From Durusdinium trenchii (Eukaryota; Sar; Dinophyceae; Suessiales; Symbiodiniaceae), in NCBI GenBank assembly GCA_963970005.1, contig CAXAMN010003891.1:324980-388979 (forward strand): a stretch of 64,000 bases of DNA, read 5' to 3'. Each line of letters begins with the position of its first letter. Positions within the stretch are counted from its first letter, which is position 1. The translations under genes and the position numbers were made by a program. Below are positions 12,974 to 24,107 of this stretch, piece after piece. The notes beneath the pieces are model-generated. The model saw only the letters and a program-made list of their open reading frames with translations. It was not told where the DNA came from and searched no databases.

Positions 12974-13540
12974 TGTCAAGAGCGTTTTACAAGTTACTTT
13001 GCCAGTCCCAGATAGCTCGTGTGCGTTCTGAAGGCCCTAGTGCTCCTGCCCCACCTCTGTTTCGGTTCGATCGGACTGGGGGCGTGCAGGGGTCAGTCCC
13101 GATCTTCGGAGGTACGACCTGGAGGTCTAGCGGGTAGGTGTAGAGGATACTCCCCTTGAATGGAACTTAAGGAGTATCCTCCCATGTCCCTCATCATGCC
13201 GGTGCTCAGTAAAGTCTGAACCATGTCCAACGCGGAAAAGTCAGGTGTTTCCCAATGGAGTCGTGCGTTCTTGCGGCGGCGCGAGTTTTTCGCAAAGTTC
13301 CACCACGGACCCTACTTGCAGTAGTTGGACCACGGCGGTATGGCACGTATGGTCTGGGTAGTGTGGCAAAAAGTATCACAAAAGGCACTTGCTAAACTAG
13401 ACGCCATCAGAACACTGACCAAATAAGTGTAAAATGTTGATTCATAAAGCTCCCCCAGTTGAAAACCCCTTCACTTGGGGGTGGGGTGGAAGATTCAACC
13501 GTTTACATCACAAAAAGCAGAGTGTGAGTCATACAGCCAG

Positions 13541-13677
13541 ACCCCTTCGCCCTCCGCGCAACGGAGCTCCTTCGATCCCAGGATGGTCATCGGCCTCTTC
13601 GCCTTGACTGGAGCTCCTCGACGCCCATGGTTCGTTTTCGACCGAAGAGCGAGCTGGAGGCTGTTTTCTGCGCTGAG
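13541..13677 (+). CDS. Candidate internal exon, product not recognised
   Basis: A 137-bp open segment bounded by an acceptor-like CAGCCAG and a donor-like GCTGAG/GTGAAG. Translated with a two-base lead it reads FALRATELLRSQDGHRPLRL and continues to SELEAVFCAE, GC-rich with a normal residue mix. No family was recognised. Other frames are open too, so this is a possibility only. It may belong to the end of the preceding gene or to the gene starting near 20.3 kb. Confidence 0.35.
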
Positions 13678-14071
13678 GTGAAGGACTCGAAGGGGTCAAA
13701 AACGAAGCAGTTTCATGGAATTGGGAGCCTTTGTCGCGATCCACACACCCTCTGAGAAGGTCATTCTTTTCGATTCTGTGTACTTGGAGGGTTTGGTCTT
13801 ACCTTCGAAGGTGGCAGTGGATCCGGCTCCAACCACCCGAAAATTATCCCAACCCTGAACGTCCTCATTGGACCCCCTGCAATGCTAGACCGTCAGAACG
13901 AGAAGAAACACTTCTTTGAAAGGTGGAAGGTCAGGACAAAGTACCGAATACCTGTTCTCCATTCGAAGGCAACTGCTTCTGAAAGGTCGCAGATAAAAAC
14001 TTGAGGGAGACATGATGAGATTGGCACTTGGCCCAACTACCAGCCGGGCTATGTGCACAATTCTTACAGTC

Positions 14072-14191
14072 TATACCCTATAGAAGCCCAAAGACTATAT
14101 TTTCGATATTTTGACCGGCTGAAGTAAAGGATATTCCTTTTCGGGTCACCTAAAGACCATTCTTTGTATAGTCTTTGACTCTCAGGGTATA
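14072..14191. repeat. Family E inverted-repeat element, copy 1
   Basis: Ends are TATACCCT and AGGGTATA, with subterminal inverted words CAAAGACTATA and TATAGTCTTTG. The core contains TTTTCGGGTCACCTAAAGAC. A second copy in the opposite orientation is at 57981-58089. Confidence 0.8.
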
Positions 14192-14495
14192 TACTGTACG
14201 TATTGACGGGCTGCTGATAGACGAAGCTTTTCATGATCGATAATCCGATACGGTGCTTGGCATCCCAAAAAAGGAGCCACCTTTCATGGGCTTTTGAAGT
14301 AAGAACTCATGCTGATGCACGGATGATGTGGTTTCACCTCAAAGTTCACACCTTCTTACGATCCAAGTCCAAATGACTGATCACGAAAGGTAGCTTGAGC
14401 TACCTGAGTTCTCCTTGCTTTAGCAAAAATGTATTACAATCAGGAGTTGGGATTGTGCATTGAATTTGGTCCTGTAAGAGTTGATTCTGTTCGTC

Positions 14496-14518
14496 GGGGG
14501 GGGGGGGCCCCCCCCCCC
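14496..14518. repeat. Perfect palindrome of 12 G followed by 11 C
   Basis: A homopolymer G run runs directly into a homopolymer C run. Such a junction is a perfect inverted repeat with no loop and is hard to sequence, so the exact lengths may be unreliable. Confidence 0.85.
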
Positions 14519-15537
14519 TGGATCAAATCCCCCCTGCGCCGGTTCACGCCGTCGTGGACTTCTACCAGGGTTACTTGTGATTGCCTGCTACCTTTCGTTC
14601 ACCCCCTCCTCTCTCAAGTCTTCAGCTGCCAAGCGCCAGATAGCACCAGGGGCCCTGCCAAAAACCACCAAGAAGGTGGGTCAAGTCAGAGTCAGTTAGA
14701 GTGTGATTCGGGGTGTCCATGCCGACCTTGGGCCTCCATCACTTCGTGTCCCAATTTTCTACCTGGGACCCCTGAAGATCCCTGAAGAACCTTCACCGAC
14801 CACTTGGCTCTCGCAGCGGCGACGGACGCAGCACCGCTGTTCGCTGCTACATGAGGCCATGGGCGGCCGATTCAGCCGACGGAGCCTTATGTCTCTTGCT
14901 CAGGTTGGTCAGACGAATGGCTGGCCTGGACTGAATTGGCCAAGCACTTGCCTAATTCCATGTCTTGACACAGCCAGATGCATCCGGCCCAGGGACCATC
15001 CGAATCGGACGTCCTGCAAGGCACCAGGCAACGACCATTCTCTGGAAGTACAAGCGCTGGGCATTTGGTAATGATTTGGTTTGTCGCTGAGGTGTGGGGG
15101 TGTGGCTGCCATCGCGCTTGGAGGAGAGGCCTCAAGCTGGGGGCAGATTGCCTTATACAAGAAAAGCAACTCGAAGCTCCTTGATGAAATAATTACTGTT
15201 TGCGAGATCCCCGATCGCCCCAATGGGATCCAATGGGTAACAGGATGTAAGAGGTCTATATTTGTCCTTCTTCCAGGGGCTTCGACCTGGGAGGTGTCCG
15301 GTCTCCCTCTTTGACCAACAGCATGTCTTTAGATCCGGGTCAGATCCCAGTGCACTCATGGAAGGCCCGTCGGACCATCCTCCACGTCCGGCCCAGGAGC
15401 TTGGTCAGAAGTGAGTTGGCGCCCAGGCGAGCGCTGGTGGCCCGCATGCGCAGGTTCCGCGTGCGCAGAACGGCTTTCCATGCGCAGGACACGTGTGAGG
15501 CTTTCCATGTCCGCAGCGTGGCAGGTGTTCTGTTGAT

Positions 15538-15638
15538 CGACCGCCCAGACGTGACCCTGGACCCGAATCCTTTGGAGGGGTCTGGGGTCTCAAATCCGGT
15601 TTTGAGGGACCGAGGGCTGTGAACGGAGCGTTTGGGCG
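15538..15638. repeat. Family I inverted-repeat element, copy 1
   Basis: Begins CCGCCCAGACGTGACCCTGG and ends AACGGAGCGTTTGGGCGG, so the ends are inverted copies. A second copy lies at about 60674-60780 with the same internal words (CCGAAT, GGGGTCTGGGGTCTC). Confidence 0.7.
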
Positions 15639-17334
15639 GTGTTGTTTTCTTCTCGGGGACAGGGGAGACGATCTATGCTTGCGTGGCGGAACCCTCACTT
15701 GCTCCGCTGATTGATCCACCGTTTGTTGGTCACATGTGAGCGGTTTCAGAAAGCTACTTGTTTGGCTGACTTACTGGCTGACCGGATCCAGCCACCCTCA
15801 TTCCTTGCGAGTCGCAGCATTTAAGATAGGTGGATGGTAATCAGTAACACTTGTTTTTGTCCTATTGCCTGCAACCGTCAGTGCACAAGCAAATCACTAG
15901 TTTCGAGATGTTGCGGCATCTATATCATCATTCACTGGGCGCTGGTGATAGGATAGGTCCAAAATCAACACCCAAAATTTTCAGATTGTAAGTGGATTCT
16001 TGAAGCGTTCTGTTGGGATCCCTCAGCGGCTGGCCAAGCGTTTATGATGTTTATGGGGGGATCAAAACATCGCTGGCGCTCAGAGTGATGTGCTTGGGTG
16101 GTGTGGTGGGGTGGTGGTTTCAATCATGTTTATGTTCAAACATGCTCAACCTTGACTTGGCAAGATTGAACCCACTGACACAGATTCTTCAAGTGAGTTG
16201 AACCCCCGAACAGTCAATTTGTGGCACACAGACCTCAAAATCCGCCACACATTCTGTTTCTTTTGACAGGTGGTTCCTGTGTTGAGACTTGGCTCAACAA
16301 GCATGCACTGGCCGTAGATGGCCGCAAAGATGCAAATTTGAAATTTGGTTTCCTGACGGCATTTGCCGAGTTTGAATGAGATGGTCAACACCGTCAACCC
16401 CTACTAGTTACTGTGCTTTGTACCTTGTACATCCTAGCTCGTGCCAGTGTCTTCCATCACGCGCAGCTTTGCGCTTCCGTGCGTGTAACCAGGAATTCCC
16501 TGTTCCATCACCCAATCAAGGGGGCTTTCTTCTAACTGATTCGAACTGGAGGCCGCTTCATGTCACTGAATTAGAGCTCTATTTTGGGACCGACTTCCCC
16601 CAAGAGGATGTGCAGCAAATGCAGAACCAATTGACCAGATTTATTACCATTTTACACCACTTCAGTTCCCACAGGATACGTTGGAGATTGTCATACGATT
16701 AAAGACACCGTCAACGGTTTGATTTGGCAAACCGGCCCATGACTACACCTGAAAGAATCACGGGTTAGTGGAGCGAAATCCAGCTCTTTGGGATTTTCAG
16801 ATTTCAGGGGTCACTTCAGAAGTTGTTTCAGGGGCCAAACTGCCAGTTTTCCACATAATTAAGGGATGATTTCAGGGAGTGTAGACCTTGAAGCTGTTGG
16901 CTGTCTGACAAGATGATGTTTGTTTCATGGGTGTGGCGACTGCATCCGGAGACCTCCGTCCGGCGTTCCGATCACCTGTCAGTTTACCCATTGAGGCGAT
17001 CTCTTTTTGTTGGATTCCTATCCCTAAGGCTCCACCATCCGAATCAGATGTCCTGCGTTCGGCCCCAAGTTCAACCATTCTTTGGAAGTACGAACTCACC
17101 TCGGATAGACCATCCTCGAGGTACCTGGACCCTATGGGTATCAGATGCTTCTTGGTGCTCTCAAGTTCCGTCAGCCTCCGCTTGTTCACTGAGGCCTTTG
17201 TCTTGCCCTGGATGGTGGGGCTACTCAAGACTACAGTGACTACAGCCCGCATGACTAGCGCGTAGACGTTCAGCATGGTTTTCAGCTGTTTGGCTGACTG
17301 GCCCAGACGCATGGGACTGGAAAAGTTATATACA

Positions 17335-17444
17335 CCCTAGGCTTCCAACAACCATTAATTTAATAGGCTTTACCGAATCAACTAAGGATGTTACACTACA
17401 AAAACCAAGTCAACCATTTTTTTAATGGTCTTGGAAGTCTAGGG
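17335..17444. repeat. Family N 110-bp inverted-repeat element, copy 1
   Basis: Ends are CCCTAGGCTTCCAA and TTGGAAGTCTAGGG, inverted with one mismatch. Both sides carry TACA, a likely 4-bp target duplication. It is nearly identical, and identical in length, to the copy nested inside a family A element at 18617-18726. Confidence 0.85.
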
Positions 17445-17467
17445 TACAGACATTGACCCATGAACCA

Positions 17468-17576
17468 GCTTCTTCAGTACGTGACCGAACTTGAAGGTTC
17501 CTTTTCGTGACCCGAACAGGAGGCTTGTTCGTGACCGAACCAACCAGGTTATCAAGTTCGGTCACTTTGAAGAACC
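17468..17576. repeat. Family F inverted-repeat element, copy 1
   Basis: The left part reads GTGACCGAACTTGAAGGTTC and the right part AAGTTCGGTCACTTTGAAGA, forming inverted arms. The centre repeats GTTCGTGACCGAACCAACCA. A near-identical copy lies at 53146-53254. Confidence 0.8.
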
Positions 17577-18588
17577 ATGAACATGACCCATGCATGTAGG
17601 TATAACTATTCCCGTCCCATAGATGGTTTGGTGTGAGTCAAGAGCGAAAGGCTTCCAGCAAGCTTTAAGGTGGCACACTTTCGCACACGTGGATCTTGTG
17701 GCACTTTGTTGGGGACGGGGGGAGTGTGAACCCATCTCTTGAACCACCAGTTTGCAACAGTCTTCACCGTTCACCCTACCCTGCGAAGAGATGAAGTTCA
17801 AGGGCCTGGCAGAAGGAGTGGATGAAATGATCGAAATCAGCTCAATTCATCTAAGAAGTGAGCTGCGTCCCAGTAGGGTCAAAGATGCCATTTAACCATC
17901 ATCCACCGGGCCTCCATGGAATACCCAATCCCTAATGAACACATCATACGAACCACCCTATGTCATAAGGACCGCTCACTATCCAGGAGGAAGTCGGGGT
18001 GCCCAGAACATCCACGGCTAGATGGGACTCAAAACCCACCCAAGCTTTCCTGCAGGCTGAACTGGACAAGAAGTCTCCACTAGATGCTGAAGTACCAGAT
18101 CATGATCGATTCCGGTCACCTCCCCCCCCCCACCTTCCCACTCCGCTCCACTGCTCCCGGCGTCCGACCCCCGAAGCTCGCTTCGGGATGCTCTCGGTGA
18201 GGTCTTAGCCATTGCTCCAGCACCGCTGATCCGCACGCCCGCACGTGCGCTGTACACGAGCCACCTGCCACAACGACTTCAGGCTGGGAGAGGTGGGTAG
18301 TTCACAGCGGTAGATGTACCGATGTGGTGTTTGGAGGTTTGGAGGTACCTGGAGTTGACCAGTTTGTACCTCGGAAAATGGGTACAGTCGTACCTGTTTT
18401 TATGGGGTCACGTCCCATTTTCGAACTTTGGAGGGTCCAGGTGGGGGATAGGGGGGGTTCCGAGGTTTCTTCATGTGGTATGTTGTTTTTCTTCATGTCC
18501 TCGGCAAATCCAAGTATGGGTTGGTTGACCACCGAGGGGATACCCCTCAGGAACCACCCAGTGCGGTCTCTAAAAACGCAATATGATA

Positions 18589-18792
18589 CCCAGACACTCC
18601 ATGTATGGAATAGTTACCCTAGGCTTCCAACAACCATTATTTTAATAGGCTTTACCGAATCAACTAAGGATGTTACACTACAAAAACCAGGTCAACCATT
18701 TTTTAAATGGTCTTGGAAGTCTAGGGGTTTATTACCTATACATGGGGTCAATGAATATACTATATACCTATTGATTCTGTGGAGTGTTTGGG
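18589..18792. repeat. Family A element split by a nested family N insertion
   Basis: The outer ends are CCCAGACACTCCATGTATGG and GTGGAGTGTTTGGG. Inside, at 18617-18726, sits a complete 110-bp family N element. Removing it leaves a family A element of ordinary size, so family N moved after this copy was in place. Confidence 0.85.
18617..18726. mobile_element. Family N element nested in a family A element, copy 2
   Basis: Same termini and length as the element at 17335-17444 (1.3 kb away), with only a few differences. Flanks GTTA and GTTT suggest a 4-bp target duplication with one change. Confidence 0.8.
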
Positions 18793-19013
18793 ATACTACA
18801 ATCACCCACCCCAACCGCTCAGGACTCATGATACATGATACTATACGCCCGTCTCAGGGAGCCCGTGAAAGAGGGTCTCTAGCTTCCATCCCCATCGATG
18901 CAGTTTTCACCTCCACAGCTGCACCTTCGGTCGAACCGCTGCTTCTCCTGGTGCCTCCACATTCGGTCGCTGCTTTTGGTGACTCCACGTCTGGTCTCTT
19001 GCGTTCGCCCCAG

Positions 19014-19087
19014 GGGACGATGCAAGGCGTGAGCGAGGCAGCCTTCTCCTTCGCCAACTTCCTGGGGCCCATTCTGGGCCTCTCGGA
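19014..19087 (+). CDS. Candidate exon of a membrane protein
   Basis: Bounded by GCCCCAG and a strong donor GGA/GTGAGT. The frame reads GTMQGVSEAAFSFANFLGPI then LGLSE: a small-residue-rich, hydrophobic segment of the kind seen in multi-pass transporters, in particular the GxxQ...GPIxG pattern of major-facilitator-type proteins. That resemblance is weak and based on 24 residues only. Confidence 0.4.
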
Positions 19088-19219
19088 GTGAGTCACGCCC
19101 GATCCGGGTGCCGGAGGTCCTCGGGAGTGTGCGGAGCGGTCACCGGAACAGTCTGAGGAACATGGCACCGGCTCGGCGACCGGGTTCGAGACGACTGGAG
19201 CCGAAAGTATGGCACGTAC

Positions 19220-19277
19220 GTCTCCAATCACCTTCTTGAGAAATCACCGTACCTGAGAAGGTACTTGGATCCCTAGG
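19220..19277. repeat. Family C inverted-repeat element, short copy
   Basis: Contains TCTCCAATCACCTTCTTGAG and ends GAGAAGGTACTTGGATCCCT then AGGG, matching the right half of the copy at 1207-1328. Confidence 0.6.
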
Positions 19278-19651
19278 GACCTAGGGACTTAGGTATCTTC
19301 GTGGCAGCCTGTTTGAAGGTAGAGAGATGTAGAGATAGACCGGACCAGTGAAATCTTGTTCAAGGATGTTTTGTCATTGGCAAGCTTCAAACATGTCTCT
19401 TTGGGGACCTATACATAACAGTAAATGATTCTTGCTTACACCAGTACCCAGAGGACGTTAGTTGAGGGTTGTTGGGCGCCGTGGTCCCCTAACAGGTCTC
19501 CATTTGTGACCCTGGTAGTTGTTTCCTAGACCTCAATGTAGCTGGTCTTATGCTTCAAGATGTCATGGCCCGCCGCGGTCCCCTTTCGGCGTGAGGCTCT
19601 CATATCGCTGGTTCAGGCAGGGCCGCTGAAATCAACAGGTTGGCTTTGGAC

Positions 19652-19707
19652 ATCCAGCGTTGGGAAGGTTTGACTGAGGATCCAGCGTTGGGAAGGTTTG
19701 ACTGAGG
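19652..19707. repeat. Two exact tandem copies of a 28-bp unit
   Basis: The unit starts ATCCAGCGTTGGGAAGGTTT and ends GACTGAGG; the two copies are identical and adjacent, so the duplication is recent. Confidence 0.9.
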
Positions 19708-20226
19708 AAAGTCAGTGACATATTCTGCCTTTGGCCAGCTCTTTTCCAACCACCAAACGGTGGACATCATGAGATTGAAATGCTTGAGGGGACTCCAGCT
19801 TCCTGCTGATCTTTAGGCTCATGCGCCTGATGGAACCATGCCAGACCGACATGCGGATGACAGACCCCTTGAGCGATGGGCAAGTTCTCTTCAACTCTTC
19901 TCCCTTTGAGCGACAGTACCCTACTTGATGGGAGTCCTGCGGTCCTAGGGTCCTAAAACCTCTAAAACAAGAGTCAAGGATAGAGTCACGGATCGAGTTT
20001 CCCAAGATCCAAGCAAATCTCACCAGTACCCTCCAACAGCTCGTCAGTTGAGGGTTGTTGGGCCCAGCTGTTTCTAATGCCAAGAGGACGGCGTCCCCGA
20101 CATGTCGTGCTTGCGCTGGCTGTCCGGAGCCGGAGATTTATCGACCGATTTTTTCCTCATGGATCAATCCCCCCGCAGACCTGTGGTCACCGAAAGCTCG
20201 AAGTCCAAGTGGAATCCATCTCCATC

Positions 20227-20268
20227 CCCCAGACCTGGGGGTGAGATCCCCAGACCTGGGGGTGAGAT
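20227..20268. repeat. Two tandem copies of a 21-bp unit
   Basis: Unit CCCCAGACCTGGGGGTGAGA plus T, repeated once. Each unit holds an internal palindrome CCCCAGACCTGGGG. It lies just upstream of the putative trans-splice acceptor of the gene at 20326. Confidence 0.85.
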
Positions 20269-20297
20269 CTGTTTCTTTTTTCTCCGAGCTTCCTTAG
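20269..20297 (+). promoter_or_regulatory. Candidate spliced-leader acceptor (pyrimidine tract plus AG)
   Basis: A pyrimidine-rich run TTTCTTTTTTCTCCGAGCTT leads into CCTTAG, 28 bp before an ATG in good context (CCGCCATGG). Dinoflagellate mRNAs commonly receive a trans-spliced leader at such a site. It could equally be an ordinary 3' splice site. Confidence 0.4.
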
Positions 20298-20325
20298 CAC
20301 ATCCAGCTCGGCCTCCGCCACCGCC

Positions 20326-20425
20326 ATGGCGGACGAGTCGGATACAGCACCCACGCCCACGGCGTCCAAGCGCGAGGAGAGCGGCGGCTTAGGCATCTTG
20401 GAATCAGCTTGGCGTGGCGGGGAAG
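20326..20425 (+). CDS. Candidate first coding exon of an unrecognised gene
   Basis: Starts at ATG in the context CCGCCATGG and reads MADESDTAPTPTASKREESG then GLGILESAWRGGE, ending before GTAGGG. The acidic, Ser/Thr/Pro-rich start is typical of a disordered N-terminus. Candidate later exons on the same strand, also low in complexity or coiled-coil-like, lie at 21532, 22079, 23565 and 25259; whether they join is not proven. The gene could be separate or could be the N-terminal part of the kinase gene whose catalytic exons begin at 43186. Confidence 0.45.
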
Positions 20426-21531
20426 GTAGGGTTTCCAAGCCATCCCCAGAAACATGACTCCTTTGATGAGAAAGAGCAGACATGGATTGCAAAACCTCTT
20501 CAGGCTTGGGGAGGTTGAAAAACACATATCACGAGTCCGCAGTAATAAGACAAGTTGATTGATAGATGTTGATCGATATGCCCCAAGCTCCCCACCTGGG
20601 TGATCGCTTTCCTGTCCTGCGACGGGGACATGTCTTTTTTTCCATGTGACAAGTCAGCACGATTCATGCATGCGACTGATTTGGCATGATTTGGCCACTT
20701 CTTGTCAGATAGTGTCCAGGCTCATGAGTGCCTGAAGTCGGAGTCGCCTGATAGTGTCCATGGCCAGTGAAACCCCCCTTGGCCGAGTCTGCTGGATGAA
20801 AGATATCGGGAACACCTCTTGAGATCTTCTCATCCTGCTCTTGACCAGGTCAAGAGGGTAGACACGACCCCATTGGGATTTGGAAGAACAAACGCCGCCC
20901 CAGACCCCCTTCAATCAACCACCCCGTAGGTCATGACTGATTTTGTGATATGTTGAATGATCTCCGACATGTCAAGTTTTCATGGTACATTTTTCTCGAA
21001 AAAAAGCAACACATGAATGCCCCTGCACCTTCAAGGGGTGTCCAATGGAGATCCCTAAGTAGTGGGCTGGGGCGAAACCAGCCAGGAAACCCCTTTGAAT
21101 GTGCTGGAACATAAAGCTATCAGCTATCTTATCGCACTGCTTTACTGTGTGGGTGAGAGTTGATTGTTGTTTTGCATGCATCTCCCCTTGACGCCGCGCC
21201 GTGTTCGCTGAAGGCGGCGAAGACGAGAGCGCCGAGCCCTCCACTCCCGCGCCGAGAGCGAGCGGTCCACGGCGGAGCTCGAAACGTCCGGTGGTGCCAG
21301 TCGCTTGGGATCGCTTGGGACCGGCGAGGGCGAGTCGCGAGTCGCTTGGGGTCGCTTTCTGCAGGTTCTTTGGGGGTGGTTTCAGAAGCTGGTTCCACGG
21401 CGTTTTGGTGTGTGATGGCGCTAGATTTGATGTTATATGTATGCCGTTTTTGTTACCGTATGATTAGTTTCTCCAGCGGGTTCTAGAAGGTTGTCCATCA
21501 TGCTTTCCAGTTTCTGCTGATAGTGCCCCAG

Positions 21532-21626
21532 GTCATGGACCCCGAGTCCAACTTGAGCCCCACCGTGGCGCGCTCGCGCAAGCGGCAAGCCATCGCCGGC
21601 GATCGTGCTGGGGGAGGCGTCGGACG
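21532..21626 (+). CDS. Candidate internal exon, basic segment
   Basis: Follows GCCCCAG and ends before GCGAAC (GC donor). Reads VMDPESNLSPTVARSRKRQA then IAGD and a glycine-rich end. RSRKR could be part of a nuclear localisation signal. No family recognised. Confidence 0.35.
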
Positions 21627-21892
21627 GCGAACTTGTTGGTGGAAAACTATCGGACAATACATTCCAGGTTGGTGTGTGAAATGTATTCTGTGGGTGGGGC
21701 AGGGGTTTTGTTGGTGGAGGTCGGGATGGATAGACGGGGTGCACCGGCATCACATACTGTGTTTATCTCAGCTTTTCAGCATCAGGTTATTCGCATTGGC
21801 GCTATCAGCACTCGGCGCCCGCGACCCCATCATCGGCCGGGGTCGATGGGACGATGTTGGCGCTCCAGACGTTTCAAGCTCCAAAAACCCTG

Positions 21893-21998
21893 GCAAGATG
21901 AACATAGAACCGGAAAACAACGAGGTTTGTAGAGGAAAACAGCCTGAAAGAGGGTGCCATGAAGGACCCCGGTTCCATGTGAGTTTTCAGGAGTGTAA
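21893..21998. repeat. Family B foldback element
   Basis: Left arm AACATAGAACCGGAAAAC, right arm GGTTCCATGTGAGTTTTCAG, ending GAGTGTAA, with GTTTGTAGAGGAAAACAG in the centre. Confidence 0.65.
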
Positions 21999-22078
21999 GT
22001 TGCTTGTGTGACGGGCATGAAGCAACTTGTTGCTTCGATCAGCCGGTGGTCGGGGTCTCCCCCCCGGCGGTCTTTGAG

Positions 22079-22161
22079 GGGGAGCAGAGACTGAAGAGGA
22101 CGCCTTTGCGAAGGACAGGGAGATCAAGCGGCTTCAGCAGCTCGGCTTTGGCGTGTCGACC
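22079..22161 (+). CDS. Candidate internal exon, charged helix
   Basis: Lies between CTTTGAG and ACC/GTGAGA. With a two-base lead it reads GAETEEDAFAKDREIKRLQQ then LGFGVST: a charged, likely helical segment. Function unknown. Confidence 0.35.
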
Positions 22162-22312
22162 GTGAGACATCTCTGGATTTTGTCCGACGCGGACGTGCGA
22201 CGTTGTCCATGCGTGACGCAAGCTGAGCCCGCGGACGTTGGCAAGAACTTGGGGTGGATCCCTGAAACTCCTGCCATCAACCATCCCAAATGATTGTATT
22301 TGTCTACATATC

Positions 22313-22446
22313 TATCCCAGGGCATCCAGTTACCACTATAGACTATATAGCTGGGAGTCCCAGTGGTTCCAAAGACTAGTAACCATAGGACCGAACGAAT
22401 CCCTGGTTCCTTATAAGTTTGCCTGGGACGCACTGGGTATGCCAGT
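22313..22446. repeat. Family G inverted-repeat element, copy 1
   Basis: Shares the core GAGTCCCAGTGGTTCCAAAG and CCTGGTTCCTTATA with the copy at 25880-26010. The outer arms (CCAGTTACCACTATA on the left, TTTGCCTGGGA on the right) are exchanged and inverted relative to that copy. Confidence 0.7.
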
Positions 22447-22863
22447 CCCATGGATCACGCGGAGGCCGACGTCCAGGATGTCCGACGTCGTCGCCGTTCG
22501 CTTCCGAAGCCGGTGGAGCCGTGGGGAAGAGGGGGGGGCCTGGGTCAAGTTCTTCACGGTGCCTGGGTGGGACGAGAGCTTCTCGTGCTTTGATTTGGGC
22601 CCCTTGGGGGTAAAAAAGTACCCGTGCGCATGGACTCAGTCCATCCCTGGCTTGCGAAGCAAGGGAAGTCACTTGACTTACAGGCTTGAGAGACTCCAGC
22701 TAGGAACTACAGTTGAACACATCATTCGATGTTGCACAACCAATGTTGGCAAACCACTGCTGCTTCCACAAATGCTGTTGAGTGGAGGGTGCTTCATCTC
22801 AACCACATTTTGTGGATGACCAATCCATGTCCATCAAACCACTAAGAAGAACAAGTTTCTGGA

Positions 22864-22989
22864 CCAGGAGTCACATGGAGTTGGGTGGTGTGAAACGTCC
22901 CCTCCAGGGGCCGTGGAGTAGCTGGGCACCCCTAACCTAACCTCCATGGATAGCACCCCGGATAGCACCCCGTCGATAGTGACTCCTGG
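22864..22989. repeat. Family D inverted-repeat element, copy 1
   Basis: Begins CCAGGAGTCACATGGAGTTG and ends ATAGTGACTCCTGG; inside is GGGGCCGTGGAGTAGCTGGG. A 12-bp unit GGATAGCACCCC is duplicated near the right end. Other copies: about 28139, 45683, 63301 and 63842. Confidence 0.75.
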
Positions 22990-23564
22990 GAGAAGCTGTT
23001 GGCCACCATCTTCGAGCTGGAGCGGAGTCCAAACCAGGGCGGCCACAGGACCGTGAGGACCGATCGTGCGGAGCCAAGAAGATGAGTCCAAGAACCCCAA
23101 GAGATGCCAAGAAGATGACCCTGAGTGGAAAACCACCGATTTCATGGTCTTTCCCTGTGGCCATGCTCCATGCACCTATGTGAGTGAGTCGGAGTGTGAA
23201 GAAGAACAAGGAGATGTTGTTTTCAGCTTTTTGCACGGCGCCGCTCGGCAAAGCCACCAGCCGAAGCTCCATCAAACTCCCCCAGCGTGATTTGCTGATG
23301 CTGCAGTTGCTTCAGGCAAGATCTGAATGAGCAGAAGATGGTGGTCAAGACGCTGGGAGGAGAAAAACTGGCATTCACGACACCCTGCAAGTCTGGTTCG
23401 AGGTGCATTTTGACCAGATTTGCTTCCATCCGGCTAGATTGCGATATAGTATATTATATCTATACAGTATACGGAGGGCCGAACCAGCAGCAGCCCCACA
23501 GATCCTCAACCTGAGAGCCCGTGATTTATCGATCCACACGGGCCGGTGACGTTCGTCCGCCCAG

Positions 23565-23633
23565 GAAAGGGCGTCAGATGTTGGCCCAGAGCCTCGTGGA
23601 GTTGGCCAAGAACGAGAGGGAGAAGATCAGGAC
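23565..23633 (+). CDS. Candidate internal exon, charged helix
   Basis: Follows CGCCCAG and ends before GTGAGC. With a one-base lead it reads KGRQMLAQSLVELAKNEREK then IR, a probable amphipathic helix. No family recognised. Confidence 0.4.
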
Positions 23634-23821
23634 GTGAGCGAAGTCCGGAACCACCCGAGTCCAAACGAAAGGGTCGATTTCTCTTCTCAGTGTTGCTGCT
23701 TCGGGCCCAGAGTCTCAGAGGGGTTTCACCTGTCCGCATCGGAGTTCCCCGGTAAAGAAGGCGATGGCAGAGCGCTTTAGCTGCTGCTTTGGCATGGTGT
23801 GGCTAGTGTGGATGTGCTGTT

Positions 23822-23899
23822 CCCAGATACTCCATGCATGGTATACTTGCCTAGATTGGAGTGGCGTAGGCATATTAATATTACATGGAGTTTCTGGGG
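23822..23899. repeat. Family A short inverted-repeat element, 78-bp copy
   Basis: Ends CCCAGATACTCCATGCATGG and ATTACATGGAGTTTCTGGGG; the core is shorter than in other copies. Confidence 0.75.
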
Positions 23900-24107
23900 T
23901 TGTTGGTTCTACAGTTCTTTGTTCACGCCAATTCCTGAAACTAGGCAAAGCGCTACCCAGACGACTTCCTCGCCTGAGCATGTGACAATGCTCACAAGAC
24001 CATGGCCAGCCAAATGACCGCTCGAGTACTGTACCGGTTGCAATGTCAGTATCATTTGGACCTGGCAGAGTACTAACCTACATCATAGACCCCCCAAATT
24101 CAACTCC

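Larger units (their letters stand above)
9465..13540. other. Region without a resolved gene; repeats only
   Basis: The end of the homoserine dehydrogenase gene should fall here but no terminal exon was recognised. The stretch contains family B foldbacks (about 10762-10864, 12054-12145, 12852-12973) and a family A copy (11087-11202). A GC-rich patch at 10935-11010 is open in several frames but has no recognisable product. Confidence 0.45.
13678..19013. other. Region without a resolved gene; repeats and a G/C run
   Basis: Contains family E (14072-14191), a perfect G-run/C-run palindrome (14496-14518), family I (about 15538-15638), family N (17335-17444), family F (17468-17576) and a family A copy carrying a nested family N element (18589-18792). 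Open frames here showed no recognisable domain. Confidence 0.45.

Noticed and set aside
18324..19091. 255-codon open frame on the + strand
   Set aside because: Most of it is translated family A and family N repeats. Only the end (19014-19087) has exon-like borders and was kept.
22448..22620. Possible exon reading MSDVVAVRFRSRW
   Set aside because: A second frame is equally open and no clear acceptor was found; left out of the gene calls.
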